Shown piece after piece: positions 18,409-27,463 of a stretch of 64,000 nucleotides of DNA. The stretch's first letter is position 1, and every line of letters starts with the position of its first letter. A program made the position numbers and the translations under genes. Source of the DNA: Pseudomonas benzenivorans (GTDB lineage Bacteria; Pseudomonadota; Gammaproteobacteria; Pseudomonadales; Pseudomonadaceae); NCBI RefSeq assembly GCF_024397895.1, contig NZ_CP073346.1, forward strand, positions 434,001 to 498,000, in the 5' to 3' direction. Below the pieces are notes generated by a model. That model had not been told where the DNA came from. It did not search any database and saw only the letters and a program-made list of their open reading frames with translations.

Positions 18409-18699
18409 TTAGCGGTCGTCGGAATGGATCGACGAGGGGTGGCGGCACAGGCCGTCGATCTCGATATCCATGTAGGGAAACAGCGGCAGCTGCATCAGGG
18501 TGTCGTGCAGCGCCTCGACACTCTCCACATCGAACAGGCTGTAGTTGGCGTAGTGCCCGGCGATGCGCCACAGGTGGCGCCACTTGCCCTCGCGCTGCAG
18601 GCGCTGGGCCAGTTCCCTCTCGTCGGCCTTGAGCTGGCTGGCGCGGGCCGGGTCCATGTCTGCCGGCAGTCTTACGGTCATCTTTACGTGGAACAGCAT
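18409..18699 (-). CDS. catC: Muconolactone delta-isomerase
   Basis: It converts muconolactone to 3-oxoadipate enol-lactone, the PcaD substrate. It has 96 residues, the expected size for this small decameric enzyme, with the conserved start MLFHVKMTVRLP and the tail LPLFPYMDIEIDGLCRHPSS. It lies 39 bp after catB and 36 bp before catA in one operon. There is no unusual feature. Confidence 0.97.
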   Translation of the reverse strand: MLFHVKMTVRLPADMDPARASQLKADERELAQRLQREGKWRHLWRIAGHYANYSLFDVESVEALHDTLMQLPLFPYMDIEIDGLCRHPSSIHSDDR

Positions 18700-18738
18700 G
18701 GGCTTCTCTCCTCGGCTGGCGGGCCGGTGGCTGTGGCG

Positions 18739-19860
18739 TTAAGGGCGGCGGAAGAACGCCAGGCGTTCTTCGTCCAGGCTCAGGCCCAGGCCCGGGGTGG
18801 CCGGCACCTGCAGGTGGAAGTCGCGGTACACCGGCGCCTCGCTGACGATCTCCTCGGTCAGCAGCAGCGGGCCGAACAGCTCGGTGTGCCAGGTCAGCTG
18901 GCGCAGGGTGAGAAAGGCATGGGCCGAGGCCAGGGTGCCGATCGCCCCCTCGAGCATGGTGCCGCCGTACAGGGCGATCCCAGCCGCCTCGGCAATCTGC
19001 GCGGTGCGTAGCACGGCACGCGGGCCGCCGTTCTTGGCGATCTTCAGGGCGAAGATGCTGGCCGCACCGTCGGCCGCCAGGCTGAAGGCGTCCTCGACGC
19101 TCTCGATCGATTCGTCTGCCATGATCGGCGCCGGGCTGCGCTGATTCAGGCGGATCTGCCCGCCGCGGTTGATCCGGGCGATCGGCTGTTCGATCAGGTC
19201 GATGCCGTTGTCACCGAGAATGCGGCAGGCACGCAGGGCCACCGACTCGTCCCAGGCCTGGTTGACGTCGACCCGCACGCTGGCCGAGTCGCCCAGGGCC
19301 TGCTTGATGGCGATCACATGCTTGAGGTCACGGTTGACCTCGCCGGCGCCAATCTTCAGCTTGAAGATGCGGTGGCGGCGCGCCTCGAGCATCTGCTCGG
19401 CCTCGGCGATGTCCTTGGCGGTGTCGCCCGACGCCAGGGTCCAGGCCACCTCCAGGCTGTCGCGCACCCGGCCGCCGAGCAGCTCGCTGACCGGCAGACC
19501 GAGGCGCTTGCCCTGGGCGTCGAGCAGCGCGCTCTCCAGGCCGGACTTGGCGAAGGTGTTGCCCTTTGCCGCCTTGTCCAACCGCTGCATGGCGGCGTTG
19601 ATGTTGGCCGCGTCCTGGCCGAGCAGCAGCGGGCCGAGGTGGCTGTCGATGTTCTGCTTGATGCTCTCCGGGCTCTCGTTGCCGTAGGCCAGGCCACCGA
19701 TGGTGGTGGACTCGCCCAGGCCTTCGACACCGTCCGAGCAGCGCAGGCGGATCACCACCAGGGTCTGTTTCTGCATGGTGTGCATCGCCAGCTTGTGCGG
19801 GCGTATGGTCGGCAGATCGACGATGATCGCCTCGATGCTTTCAATCAGGACTTGGCTCAT
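18739..19860 (-). CDS. catB: Muconate cycloisomerase
   Basis: It cycloisomerises cis,cis-muconate to muconolactone. This enolase-superfamily member has 373 residues. The acid/base lysines fall at Lys167 and Lys169 in FKLKIG, matching P. putida numbering, and metal-ligand regions follow (RVDVNQAWDE, LIEQP and ADESIES). It starts only 26 bp after benK, with no room for a separate regulated promoter and no divergent catR gene. The cat genes therefore appear to be read from the ben promoter. Confidence 0.97.
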   Translation of the reverse strand: MSQVLIESIEAIIVDLPTIRPHKLAMHTMQKQTLVVIRLRCSDGVEGLGESTTIGGLAYGNESPESIKQNIDSHLGPLLLGQDAANINAAMQRLDKAAKGNTFAKSGLESALLDAQGKRLGLPVSELLGGRVRDSLEVAWTLASGDTAKDIAEAEQMLEARRHRIFKLKIGAGEVNRDLKHVIAIKQALGDSASVRVDVNQAWDESVALRACRILGDNGIDLIEQPIARINRGGQIRLNQRSPAPIMADESIESVEDAFSLAADGAASIFALKIAKNGGPRAVLRTAQIAEAAGIALYGGTMLEGAIGTLASAHAFLTLRQLTWHTELFGPLLLTEEIVSEAPVYRDFHLQVPATPGLGLSLDEERLAFFRRP

Positions 19861-19886
19861 TTCGGCTCAGATTCCGCAGGGTGTGA

Positions 19887-21227
19887 TCAGGAAGCCGCCA
19901 CGGCAGTGCCCAGCGCGGCATTGCGGCGGCGCTGGCTGCTGATGGCGAACAGGGTCATGGCGAGGGCCGCCACCGCGCCCGGCACGGCGAAGGCCATGAA
20001 GTTGAGCTGCAGCGGCAGGTTGATGCCCATCAGCGCGCCGCCCAGCAGCGGGCCGACGATGGCGCCGTTGCGGCCGATGCCCGAGGCCCAGCCGAGGCCC
20101 GTGGAGCGGATCGACAGGCCGTAGAACTGCGCGGCGGCGGCGTACAGCAGGATCTGCGTGCCGATGGTGGTGGCGCCGGCAATGAAGATCAGCAGGTAGA
20201 GCAGCGCGGGCGCGCTCTTGAAGCCGAGCAGGCTGATGGAGACGGCGGCGGCGACGAAGAAGGCCACCATCACCTTGCTCAGGTTGAAGCGATCGCCCAG
20301 CCAGCCGCCGAGGATGGCGCCGGCCATGCCGCCGAAGTTCAGCGCCAGCAGGAACGACAGGCTCGAGCCCAGGCTGTAGCCGGCGCTGGCCATCAGTTTC
20401 GGCAACCAGGAACTGAGCGCGTAGACCATCAGCAGGCAGCAGAAGAATGCCAGCCACAGGCACAGGGTGCGCAGTGCGCGGCCCTCGCGGAACAGCTCGA
20501 ACACGGCCACGCCGTGGCCCTTGTTCTCACTCATCACCAATTCGCCGCCATTGGCGAGCGACACGTCCGGCGCGATCCGCTGCAGGATGGCGCGGGCCTG
20601 GGCATGGCGACCCTGGCGCACCAGGAAGCCGACCGACTCCGGCAACTTCCACAGGATCAGCGGCAGCAGCAACAGCGGCACCCCGGCGGCGAAGAACATC
20701 GACTCCCAGCCGAAGCGCGGCAGCATGTAGATACCGACGCCGGCGGCCAGCATGCCGCCCAGCGAATAGCCGCTGAACATCACCGCCACCAGGGTGCTGC
20801 GCAGACGCTTGGGCGCATACTCGTTCATCAACGCCACGGCATTGGGCATCAGGCCACCGCAGCCGAGGCCGGCGAGGAAGCGGCAGATGCCGAACTCGGT
20901 CGGGTTGCTGGCGAAACCGTTGACGATGGTCGCAGTGGAAAACAACGCGAAGCAGATGGCGATGCCCTTCTTGCGGCCGATGCGATCGGCCAGGGTGCCG
21001 AAGGCCAGGGCGCCGAACATCATGCCGAACAGCGCATAGCTGCCCAGGGCGCCGGCCTCGAGCGGGGTCAGGCCCCACTCCTGCATGATCGCCGGCAGCA
21101 CCACGCCATAGATGAACAGGTCATAGCCGTCGAAGATCAGCAGCAGGGCGCACAGCGCCATGACCATCCAGTGGAAGCGGGTAAAGCCCGCGTTGTCGAT
21201 GATGTCGTGTACGTCGATTTTGCTCAT
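19887..21227 (-). CDS. benK: MFS aromatic acid:H+ symporter, BenK type
   Basis: This inner-membrane transporter has 446 residues and twelve predicted helices. The AAHS-subfamily signatures are LLIFDGYDLFIYG in helix 1 and GTLADRIGRKKG in the 2-3 loop. The ATG at 21227 gives MSKIDVHDIIDNAGF, a typical AAHS start. The leader contains CACAACAACAAAAGAG, combining an A/C-rich motif and the ribosome-binding site. It lies between benD (73 bp) and catB (26 bp), so benzoate uptake is co-expressed with oxidation. Exact substrate among aromatic acids is inferred. Confidence 0.92.
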   Translation of the reverse strand: MSKIDVHDIIDNAGFTRFHWMVMALCALLLIFDGYDLFIYGVVLPAIMQEWGLTPLEAGALGSYALFGMMFGALAFGTLADRIGRKKGIAICFALFSTATIVNGFASNPTEFGICRFLAGLGCGGLMPNAVALMNEYAPKRLRSTLVAVMFSGYSLGGMLAAGVGIYMLPRFGWESMFFAAGVPLLLLPLILWKLPESVGFLVRQGRHAQARAILQRIAPDVSLANGGELVMSENKGHGVAVFELFREGRALRTLCLWLAFFCCLLMVYALSSWLPKLMASAGYSLGSSLSFLLALNFGGMAGAILGGWLGDRFNLSKVMVAFFVAAAVSISLLGFKSAPALLYLLIFIAGATTIGTQILLYAAAAQFYGLSIRSTGLGWASGIGRNGAIVGPLLGGALMGINLPLQLNFMAFAVPGAVAALAMTLFAISSQRRRNAALGTAVAAS

Positions 21228-21240
21228 GGCTCGGGACTCT

Positions 21241-21251
21241 TTTGTTGTTGT
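21241..21251 (-). promoter_or_regulatory. A/C-rich Crc/Hfq-type motif in the benK leader
   Basis: CACAACAACAAAAGAG lies just upstream of the benK start and overlaps the ribosome-binding site. It is one of the clearest AANAANAA-type sites in the window. Translational control by Hfq/Crc is inferred. Confidence 0.5.
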
Positions 21252-21300
21252 GATACGAGTGCGTCCTGGCGGGTCTATCCCTCGGCGGTGGCGAGCGGGC

Positions 21301-22077
21301 TCAGCCCAGGTCGCCACCACCCACCGGCAGGGTCACGCCGGTGATGTAGGCGGCTTCGTCGGATGCCAGGAAAAGGATCGCGCCGACCTGCTCGTCGATC
21401 GTGCCGTAGCGCTTCATCAGGCTGCTCTGCACGGTCTGGTCGACGATCTGCTGGTACCAGCGCCTCTCCTGCTCGCTCTGCTCGGCGCTGTTGCGCGGAA
21501 TGCGCCGCGGCGGCGCCTCGGTCCCGCCCGGCGCGGTGGCGTTGACGCGGATGCCGCGCTCGGCGGTTTCGAACGCCAGGCAGGCGGTCAGGGCGTTGAC
21601 GCCGCCCTTGGCCGCGCCATAGGGCACGCGATTGACGCCGCGGGTGGCGATGGAGGAAACGTTGACGATCGCGCCGCTGCCCTGCTCGAGCATGTGCGGC
21701 AGGGCGGCGTGGCAGCACCACAGGGTGGGGAACAGCGAGCGGCGCACCTCGGCCTCGATCTCCTCGGCCCGGTAGTGCTCGAACGGCTTGGCCCAGATGG
21801 TGCCGCCGACGTTGTTGACCAGGATGTCCACACGGCCGAAGTATGCGACTGCCGACATCAAGACCCGCTGGCACTCCTCGAATTGCTCGAGGTCGGCGGT
21901 CAGGCACAGCACCGGGCTGACACGCTGCAGCTCATCGGCCAGTTCATGCACCAGCTCGGAGCGGTCGACCAGCACCAGGTGCGCGCCCTCCTCCGCCATG
22001 CGTTCGGCCACCCGCCGACCTATGCCCTGGGCGGCGCCGGTGATCACCGCGACCTTGTCTTGAAAACGCTTGAACAT
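21301..22077 (-). CDS. benD: Benzoate cis-diol dehydrogenase
   Basis: It oxidises 1,2-dihydroxycyclohexa-3,5-diene-1-carboxylate to catechol with loss of CO2, using NAD+. This short-chain dehydrogenase has 258 residues, with the nucleotide motif TGAAQGIGRR, NNVGG, and the catalytic Ser and Tyr-x3-Lys in NVSSIATRGVNRVPYGAAK. It follows benC by 108 bp in the benABCD order. The family, length and context make the assignment firm. Confidence 0.96.
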   Translation of the reverse strand: MFKRFQDKVAVITGAAQGIGRRVAERMAEEGAHLVLVDRSELVHELADELQRVSPVLCLTADLEQFEECQRVLMSAVAYFGRVDILVNNVGGTIWAKPFEHYRAEEIEAEVRRSLFPTLWCCHAALPHMLEQGSGAIVNVSSIATRGVNRVPYGAAKGGVNALTACLAFETAERGIRVNATAPGGTEAPPRRIPRNSAEQSEQERRWYQQIVDQTVQSSLMKRYGTIDEQVGAILFLASDEAAYITGVTLPVGGGDLG

Positions 22078-22185
22078 AACCCGACCTCACTCAGTGCAGT
22101 CGTCCCGGAGCCTGGAAGTGCTCCAGGCGACTGCCCTATCGAATAAAACAGGCCCGCTTACCAGGTAGGCGGACCAAAGGAGCTC

Positions 22186-23196
22186 TCAGGCGCTGGCAGC
22201 GAACTTCTCGTAGTAGAAGTTCGCAGGCTGAATGCCTTGCTCGCGAATGTAGTGACTGACCGCCTCGACCATCGGCGGCGGGCCGCACAGGTAAACGTCT
22301 ACCTCGCCGTCGTTGAGGTGCTTGGGCTCGATGTGCTGGGTGACATAGCCCTTCTGTGGGTAGCTGCTGTCCGGACTGGCCACGCAGGCGCTGAAGCTGA
22401 AGTTGGGGATGCGCGCGGCTAAGGCCTCGAGCCTGTCCATCTCCACCAGGTCGAAGTCGTTGGTCACCCCGTAGATCAGGTGCAGCGGATGTTCGCTGCC
22501 CTGCTCGGCGATCTTCTCCAGCATCGCGGTGAAGGGCGCCAGGCCGGTGCCGCCGGCCAGCAGCAACAGCGGCCGCTTGATCTCGCGCAGGTAGAAGCTG
22601 CCCAGGGGGCCGGCCAGAGTCATGCTGTCGCCCGCCTTGGCCAGGCCGGTGAGGAAACTGCTCATCAGCCCACCCGGCACGTTGCGGATCAGGAAGCTGA
22701 CCTCGCCATTCTTCTGCAGCGTGCTGAAGGAGTAGGCGCGGGTCTGCTCGCTGCCCGGCACCTGCAGGTTGACGTACTGGCCCGGCAGGAAGCTCAGCTT
22801 GGCCAGCGACTCGCCCTTGATCGACAGGGCGATGGTGCTGTCGGAAAGCTGGCGCACCGCGCTGATCGCCGCCTCGAAGCTGGCCTGCTGGGTCTTGCAC
22901 AGCTCGGAGGACGCCGGCACGCGGACCACGCAGTCGCTCTGGGCACGCATCTGGCACGTCAGCACGTAGCCCTGTTCGGCCTCTTCCTCGCTCAGGGCGT
23001 CCTCGACGTAGTCCTCGCCCAGCTCGTAGCGGCCGGCCTCGGCGAAGCACTTGCAGGTGCCGCAGGCGCCGTCGCGGCAGTCCAGGGGGATGTTGATGCC
23101 CTGGCGGTAGGCGGCGTCGGCGACGGTCTCGCTGGCGTCGGCATCGATGAAGCGGGTGACCCCGTCTTCGAAATTCAGTGCGATCTTGTGGCTCAT
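22186..23196 (-). CDS. benC: Benzoate 1,2-dioxygenase electron-transfer component
   Basis: This NADH-dependent reductase delivers electrons to BenAB. It has 336 residues with an N-terminal plant-type [2Fe-2S] ferredoxin domain (ligands Cys40, Cys45, Cys48 and Cys81), then an FAD domain (RAYSFST) and an NAD domain (LLAGGTGLAPF and CGPPPM). The ATG at 23196 has GAGGTG upstream; the open frame begins ten codons earlier without support. It follows benB by 126 bp. Confidence 0.96.
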   Translation of the reverse strand: MSHKIALNFEDGVTRFIDADASETVADAAYRQGINIPLDCRDGACGTCKCFAEAGRYELGEDYVEDALSEEEAEQGYVLTCQMRAQSDCVVRVPASSELCKTQQASFEAAISAVRQLSDSTIALSIKGESLAKLSFLPGQYVNLQVPGSEQTRAYSFSTLQKNGEVSFLIRNVPGGLMSSFLTGLAKAGDSMTLAGPLGSFYLREIKRPLLLLAGGTGLAPFTAMLEKIAEQGSEHPLHLIYGVTNDFDLVEMDRLEALAARIPNFSFSACVASPDSSYPQKGYVTQHIEPKHLNDGEVDVYLCGPPPMVEAVSHYIREQGIQPANFYYEKFAASA

Positions 23197-23322
23197 GGCA
23201 CACCTCGCTTGGCAGTGGTTACACACGGTTTCGGGCGTTTTTTGGCGCGAGCTCGCCCCTGACGGGAAGGCAATAGGCCTCCCTGCCTCAGATGCGCGCC
23301 TGCGCCGGCTCCGAACGGGTAA

Positions 23323-23811
23323 TCAGATGTGGTAGACGTCGATGACCTGACGCACGTAATCGTTCTTCAGCACCACCTTCTTGGCCTTGATCAGCGGGCT
23401 GTCGCCGCGCACGTCGAGGGTGTAGAAACTGGTTCCGAAGTAGCTGTCCACCGTCTTGTAGCGGAAGCTCAGGGTGTGCCAGTTGAAGCGCAGCTTGCAC
23501 AGCCCCTCGGCCTGCTCGAGGATCTCGATGTTGCTGATGTTGTGCGAGGTGCGGGTGTCCGGCATGGTGGCGCTGGAGCGCTCGGTCTTGATGCGGAAGA
23601 CCCGGTCCTCCAGACCGCCACGGCTGCCGTACCAGATCAGCGAGATTTCGCTTTGCGGGTCCTCGGTCAGCTCGTCGTTATCGTCCCAGGACGGCATCCA
23701 GAAACTGGCGTCGGCCGCGTACAGCTCCAGCCAGCTGTCCCACTCCTTGTCGTCCAGGTAGCGCGCTTCGCGGTAGAGAAAGTCGCGCACGGCGTCATAG
23801 GAAATGCTCAT
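23323..23811 (-). CDS. benB: Benzoate 1,2-dioxygenase small subunit
   Basis: This is the beta subunit of the terminal oxygenase, which stabilises the alpha3beta3 hexamer. It has 162 residues with the NTF2-like ring-hydroxylating beta-subunit fold (DFLYREARYLDDKEWDSWLELY). I chose the ATG at 23811, which overlaps the benA stop as TGATG; a GTG one codon earlier is also open. The tight coupling to benA fits stoichiometric subunit synthesis. Confidence 0.96.
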   Translation of the reverse strand: MSISYDAVRDFLYREARYLDDKEWDSWLELYAADASFWMPSWDDNDELTEDPQSEISLIWYGSRGGLEDRVFRIKTERSSATMPDTRTSHNISNIEILEQAEGLCKLRFNWHTLSFRYKTVDSYFGTSFYTLDVRGDSPLIKAKKVVLKNDYVRQVIDVYHI

Positions 23812-25169
23812 CACACGCCCTCCACAGGAATCAGTTGCGCTTGTTCCTTGCGCAGCGCCTCGATCATGGTCCGCTGCCAGTACTGGTGCTGCAGCACGAA
23901 CAGGCCTTCATCCTCGGTGCGCACACCTGAGAGCAGCGGTTTCAGCTCGATTTCCTCGGCGGCCTGATCGGCGCCCTCGATCCAGTGCTCGGCACCGCGC
24001 GACATGTCGTTCCAGCCGCGGCTGCCCTGATAACCCAGCTGGCAGGAGCGGAACTCCTCCAGATCGTCCGGGGTGGCCATGCCGCTGACGTTGAAGAAAT
24101 CTTCGTACTGGCGGATGCGGCGGCTGCGGGCATCGCTGCTCTCGCCCTTGGGCGCGATGCAGTAGATGGTGATCTCGGTCTTGTCCACGGAGATCGGCCG
24201 GGCGATGCGGATCTGCGAGCTGAACTGGTCCATCAGGTAGACGTTCGGGTACAGGCACAGATTGCGCGAGTTCTCGATCATCCAGTTGGCCCGGGCCTGG
24301 CCGAACTCGCCGGCCAGCTCGTCGCGGCGCTCGTACAGCGGACGGTCCTCGGGGTTGGCCCAGCGGGTCCAGAGCAGAAGATGGCCCTTGTCGAAGGAGT
24401 AGAAGCCGCCGCCGTTCTTGGCCCAGCTGCCGGCGCTCATGGTCTTGATCTCTTCGCCGGACTCGCGCTGCTTGCGCTGCTGCTGGGTGGCGGCGTAGTT
24501 CCAGTGCACGGAGCTGACGTGATAGCCATCGGCACCGTTCTCGGCGGTCAGTTTCCAGTTGCCCTCATAGATGTAGCTGCTCGAGCCGCGCAGCACTTCC
24601 AGGCCATCGGCCGACTGGTCGACGATCATGTCGATGATCTTCGCCGACTCGCCGAGGTGCTCGACCAGCGGTGGCACGTCCGGATTCAGACTGCCGAACA
24701 GGAAACCGCGATAGGACTCGAAGCGCGCGACCTTGGTCAGGTCGTGGGAGCCTTCGCAGTTGAAGCTCGACGGATAGCCGGCCTCCTTGGGATCCTTGAC
24801 CTTGAGCAGCTTGCCGGAGTTGTTGAAGGTCCAGCCGTGGAACGGGCAGGTATAGGAGGCCTTGTTGCCGGTCTTGTGCCGGCAGAGCATGGCGCCACGG
24901 TGGCTGCAGGCGTTGAGGAAGGCGTTCAGCTCACCGTCCTTGTTGCGCGCGATGAAGATCGGCTGGCGCCCCATGGTGGTGGTGAGGTAGTCGTTCTTCT
25001 CGGGGATCTGGCTCTCGTGAGCGAGGTACAGCCAGTTGCCCTCGAAGATGTGCTTCATCTCCAGATCGAACAACCGGGGATCGGTGAACATCTCCCGCTT
25101 GCAGCGGTAGATGCCCTTGTCCTTGTCTTCTTCAAGCAGGCTATTGAGGTATTCGAATCCCAGGGTCAT
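23811..25169 (-). CDS. benA: Benzoate 1,2-dioxygenase large subunit
   Basis: This catalytic alpha subunit adds both atoms of O2 to benzoate. It has 452 residues. The Rieske [2Fe-2S] ligands are visible as Cys88, His90, Cys108 and His111, and the mononuclear iron motif as [16 protein letters not shown]. It is the first gene of the ben operon. Upstream lie two direct BenR boxes and a third inverted box, followed by an A/C-rich Crc/Hfq-type leader and CGGAG at the ribosome-binding position. The leader and boxes resemble the toluate Pm promoter. Confidence 0.97.
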   Translation of the reverse strand: MTLGFEYLNSLLEEDKDKGIYRCKREMFTDPRLFDLEMKHIFEGNWLYLAHESQIPEKNDYLTTTMGRQPIFIARNKDGELNAFLNACSHRGAMLCRHKTGNKASYTCPFHGWTFNNSGKLLKVKDPKEAGYPSSFNCEGSHDLTKVARFESYRGFLFGSLNPDVPPLVEHLGESAKIIDMIVDQSADGLEVLRGSSSYIYEGNWKLTAENGADGYHVSSVHWNYAATQQQRKQRESGEEIKTMSAGSWAKNGGGFYSFDKGHLLLWTRWANPEDRPLYERRDELAGEFGQARANWMIENSRNLCLYPNVYLMDQFSSQIRIARPISVDKTEITIYCIAPKGESSDARSRRIRQYEDFFNVSGMATPDDLEEFRSCQLGYQGSRGWNDMSRGAEHWIEGADQAAEEIELKPLLSGVRTEDEGLFVLQHQYWQRTMIEALRKEQAQLIPVEGV

Positions 25170-25182
25170 GGCCGTGGCTCCG

Positions 25183-25194
25183 TTGTTATTGTTT
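25183..25194 (-). promoter_or_regulatory. A/C-rich Crc/Hfq-type motif in the benA leader
   Basis: AAACAATAACAA directly precedes CGGAG, the benA ribosome-binding site. It has the form of the catabolite-repression site bound by Hfq/Crc in Pseudomonas aromatic operons and resembles the Pm leader of the TOL plasmid (AAACAATAATAA). Confidence 0.55.
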
Positions 25195-25232
25195 CAACGT
25201 GGTTAAGGCTACGAGCCCGGCTTGTCGGACAA

Positions 25233-25269
25233 TATCCGCTTTGTGCACGACCGTTATCCGTTTTCTGCA
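25233..25269 (-). promoter_or_regulatory. BenR-binding direct repeats at the benA promoter
   Basis: Read on the minus strand, TGCA-N6-GGATA occurs twice: TGCAGAAAACGGATA (25255-25269) and TGCACAAAGCGGATA (25233-25247), with a 22-bp period. The TGCA-N6-GGNTA half-site is the known XylS/BenR target at Pm and Pben. The downstream box would end near -35, giving a leader of about 30 bases before the benA start. Confidence 0.85.
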
Positions 25270-25272
25270 GGT

Positions 25273-25287
25273 TGCAGAAAATGGCTA
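25273..25287 (+). promoter_or_regulatory. Third BenR-type half-site, inverted
   Basis: TGCAGAAAATGGCTA on the plus strand fits TGCA-N6-GGNTA exactly but faces away from benA, 3 bp beyond the direct pair. It may bind an additional BenR or XylS-type subunit or repress read-through toward benR. Its role is unknown. Confidence 0.6.
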
Positions 25288-25406
25288 TCCCGGCAGGCGA
25301 ACGGACACGCGAAAGCCGCCAGGGCCGCGCACGCGGAGGGCTCTGGGATGTTTCAGGGGATGGGGGAAAGCAGGGACACCGGCGCGAGAGCGCGCCGGGT
25401 CGATAA

Positions 25407-26357
25407 TCAGCCGCGCCGGCGCAGGGTGTCCGACGGCAGTTCGCCGAAGCTGTTCTTGTAGCTCTCGGAGAAACGGCCTAGGTGTGTGAAACCGTAGTCC
25501 AGGGCGATCTCGGTGACGCTGCGCACGTGGCAGCTCGGGTCGCTCAGGCAGCTGTGAATGCGCGCCAGCTTGCGCTCGCGCACGTACTGCTTGGGTGTGC
25601 TGCCGGAGTGGCGCTCGAACAGCGCATAGAGCGAACGCAGGCTGATCTGCGCGCAGGCGGCCAGGTGTTCGGCGCTGATGTCCTGCTTGAGGTTGTTTTC
25701 GATGTACTCGATCAGGTGCTCGAAGGGCGCGGCCTGGGGCAACGGCAACTCGCGGCAGAGATTGCTGCCGAGCTGGGTCAGCAACTTGCTGGCGATGATG
25801 CGGCTGTAGTGCTCCTGGGTCTGCAGGGCGTTGTCGTCCGCCTCGGCCTCCAGGCACACCAGACCGAGCAGGCGGGTCAGGCTCTCCAGCTCCTGCAGGC
25901 TGTAGAGGTTGCGGGTGAAGTGGATGCCCTGCTCCGGAATCCGCCAGCGCTGCTCTTCGCATGCCGCCTGCAGCAGACTGACCGGCAGCTTGACGATGAA
26001 CTTCTCGCAGTCATCGGAATAGGTCAGGTCGACCGGATCGTCGGGGTTGATCAGCAGCAATTCGCCAGGGGCGAGGAAGTGCTCATCGTGATGCTGGCGC
26101 CACAGGCAGTGGCCCTTGAGCAGAATCTGCAGATGGTAGATGGTCTCCAGGGCCTCGGAGGTGACCCGCGCACTGCCGCCATAGCTGATCCGGCACAGGT
26201 CCAAACTGGCGAACTTGCGGTGACTGAGACTCGCCGCCACGCCGCCCTTGCTCGGCAGCTGGATGCAATGGTGCCCCACGTGCTGGTTGACGTAACCCGA
26301 CACGGCGTAAGGGTCGGCATGGTCGAACACCATGCTTTTATCACTCAGAAGCAGCAT
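25407..26357 (-). CDS. benR: AraC/XylS-family activator of the ben operon
   Basis: This benzoate-responsive activator has 316 residues, with an N-terminal effector and dimerisation region and a C-terminal double helix-turn-helix (LAACAQISLRSLYALFERH, then VTEIALDYGFTHLGRFSESY). Sequence and length match BenR/XylS. It lies immediately upstream of benA on the same strand with about 240 bp between, where its binding sites are found. Its own leader has the most extended A/C-rich motif in the window. With no catR present it probably also governs catBCA. Confidence 0.95.
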   Translation of the reverse strand: MLLLSDKSMVFDHADPYAVSGYVNQHVGHHCIQLPSKGGVAASLSHRKFASLDLCRISYGGSARVTSEALETIYHLQILLKGHCLWRQHHDEHFLAPGELLLINPDDPVDLTYSDDCEKFIVKLPVSLLQAACEEQRWRIPEQGIHFTRNLYSLQELESLTRLLGLVCLEAEADDNALQTQEHYSRIIASKLLTQLGSNLCRELPLPQAAPFEHLIEYIENNLKQDISAEHLAACAQISLRSLYALFERHSGSTPKQYVRERKLARIHSCLSDPSCHVRSVTEIALDYGFTHLGRFSESYKNSFGELPSDTLRRRG

Positions 26358-26371
26358 TCACGCAGTACCTG

Positions 26372-26390
26372 ATTATTGTTTTGTTGTTGC
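26372..26390 (-). promoter_or_regulatory. A/C-rich Crc/Hfq-type motif in the benR leader
   Basis: GCAACAACAAAACAATAAT is 15-33 bases upstream of the benR start. BenR is a known target of Crc-mediated catabolite repression in P. putida, so this site probably sets the repression of the whole benzoate pathway by preferred substrates. Confidence 0.6.
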
Positions 26391-26583
26391 TTTAGTGAGG
26401 CGCACGATCATCCGTGCGTTGCGCCAACTGATATTTTTCGAGTGTATGCAATACACGGCTGACAACTCGACTAATGGACAAACGGCCGTGGCAGCGATGG
26501 CGGCTCCGCACCATAAGTAACCCGCGAAGATTGCGTCAATTCGTCACGACGGATTGGGGGCGATTATCGAGCCCCACTCTCAT

Positions 26584-27429
26584 TCAGAGCGGCGGAAACA
26601 ACTGGCCACTCAGCTCACGGCTGGCATTAAGCATTATCGGCAGGTAGCGCTTTTCCAGCTCGTTCACCGACACCCGCCCGGCATGGGTGCTGACATTCAT
26701 CGCTGCCAGCACATGGCCGGCCGAGTCCTGTACCGGCACGGCCAACGAACGCAGCCCCTGCTCCAGTTCCTGATCGACGATGCACCAGCCCTGCTGGCGA
26801 ACCTGCTGCAGGCAGGACCAGAGGTCCTCCGGGGTATGCAGGGTGCGGCTGGTTTTGGGCTGCAGTTCGGCATGATTGAGGTAGTCGCGCAGGCTGTCGT
26901 CATCCAGGGCGGCCAGCAAGACGCGGCCCATGGAGGTGCAGTAGGCCGGCAGGCGACTGCCGACGCTCAGGTCCACCGAGATCAAGCGCTGAGGAATCGC
27001 CGAGCGGGCGATATAGAGCACCTGCTCCCCCTCCAGGGTGGCCAGGTTGCAGGCCTCGTGCAGCTGCTCGCTGAGGCGGTCGAGGTAGGGCTGCGCCGAC
27101 ACCGCCAATGGCGTGGAGGACAGGTAGGCGTGGCCCAGGGTCAGCACCTTCGGCAGCAGCGAGTAGGTGCGCCCATCGGTGGTGGCGTAACCCAGCTGCA
27201 TGAGGGTGTACAGGCAACGGCGCACGGCGGCGCGGGGAATGTCCGTGCGATGGCTGATCTGAGCGATGGTCAGGTGGCGCTTGCGCTCCTGGAAGGCGCT
27301 GATCACCGCCAGGCCGCGCGCCAGGGACGCCATGAAATTCGGATCGCCGGCGAATTCGGCAATCCGCTGGGCCGGTGACACGTAGGGCGGCGGCGCAAGA
27401 GGCGTGTGGATCGGTCGCGTTTCACTCAT
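26584..27429 (-). CDS. pcaR: IclR-family regulator of the 3-oxoadipate pathway
   Basis: This 3-oxoadipate-responsive regulator has 281 residues, with an N-terminal winged helix (LTIAQISHRTDIPRAAVRRCLYTLMQLGY) and a C-terminal IclR effector domain. The ATG at 27429 has GGAG nearby and gives MSETRPIHTP. A perfect inverted repeat of the PcaR-type core lies 35 bp upstream, consistent with autoregulation, and matching boxes precede pcaI about 18 kb away. It is adjacent to benR rather than to pca genes, which is an unusual arrangement. Confidence 0.93.
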   Translation of the reverse strand: MSETRPIHTPLAPPPYVSPAQRIAEFAGDPNFMASLARGLAVISAFQERKRHLTIAQISHRTDIPRAAVRRCLYTLMQLGYATTDGRTYSLLPKVLTLGHAYLSSTPLAVSAQPYLDRLSEQLHEACNLATLEGEQVLYIARSAIPQRLISVDLSVGSRLPAYCTSMGRVLLAALDDDSLRDYLNHAELQPKTSRTLHTPEDLWSCLQQVRQQGWCIVDQELEQGLRSLAVPVQDSAGHVLAAMNVSTHAGRVSVNELEKRYLPIMLNASRELSGQLFPPL

Positions 27430-27463
27430 AAAGTCTCCGGGATAACGCAGGAGCATATTTCGA

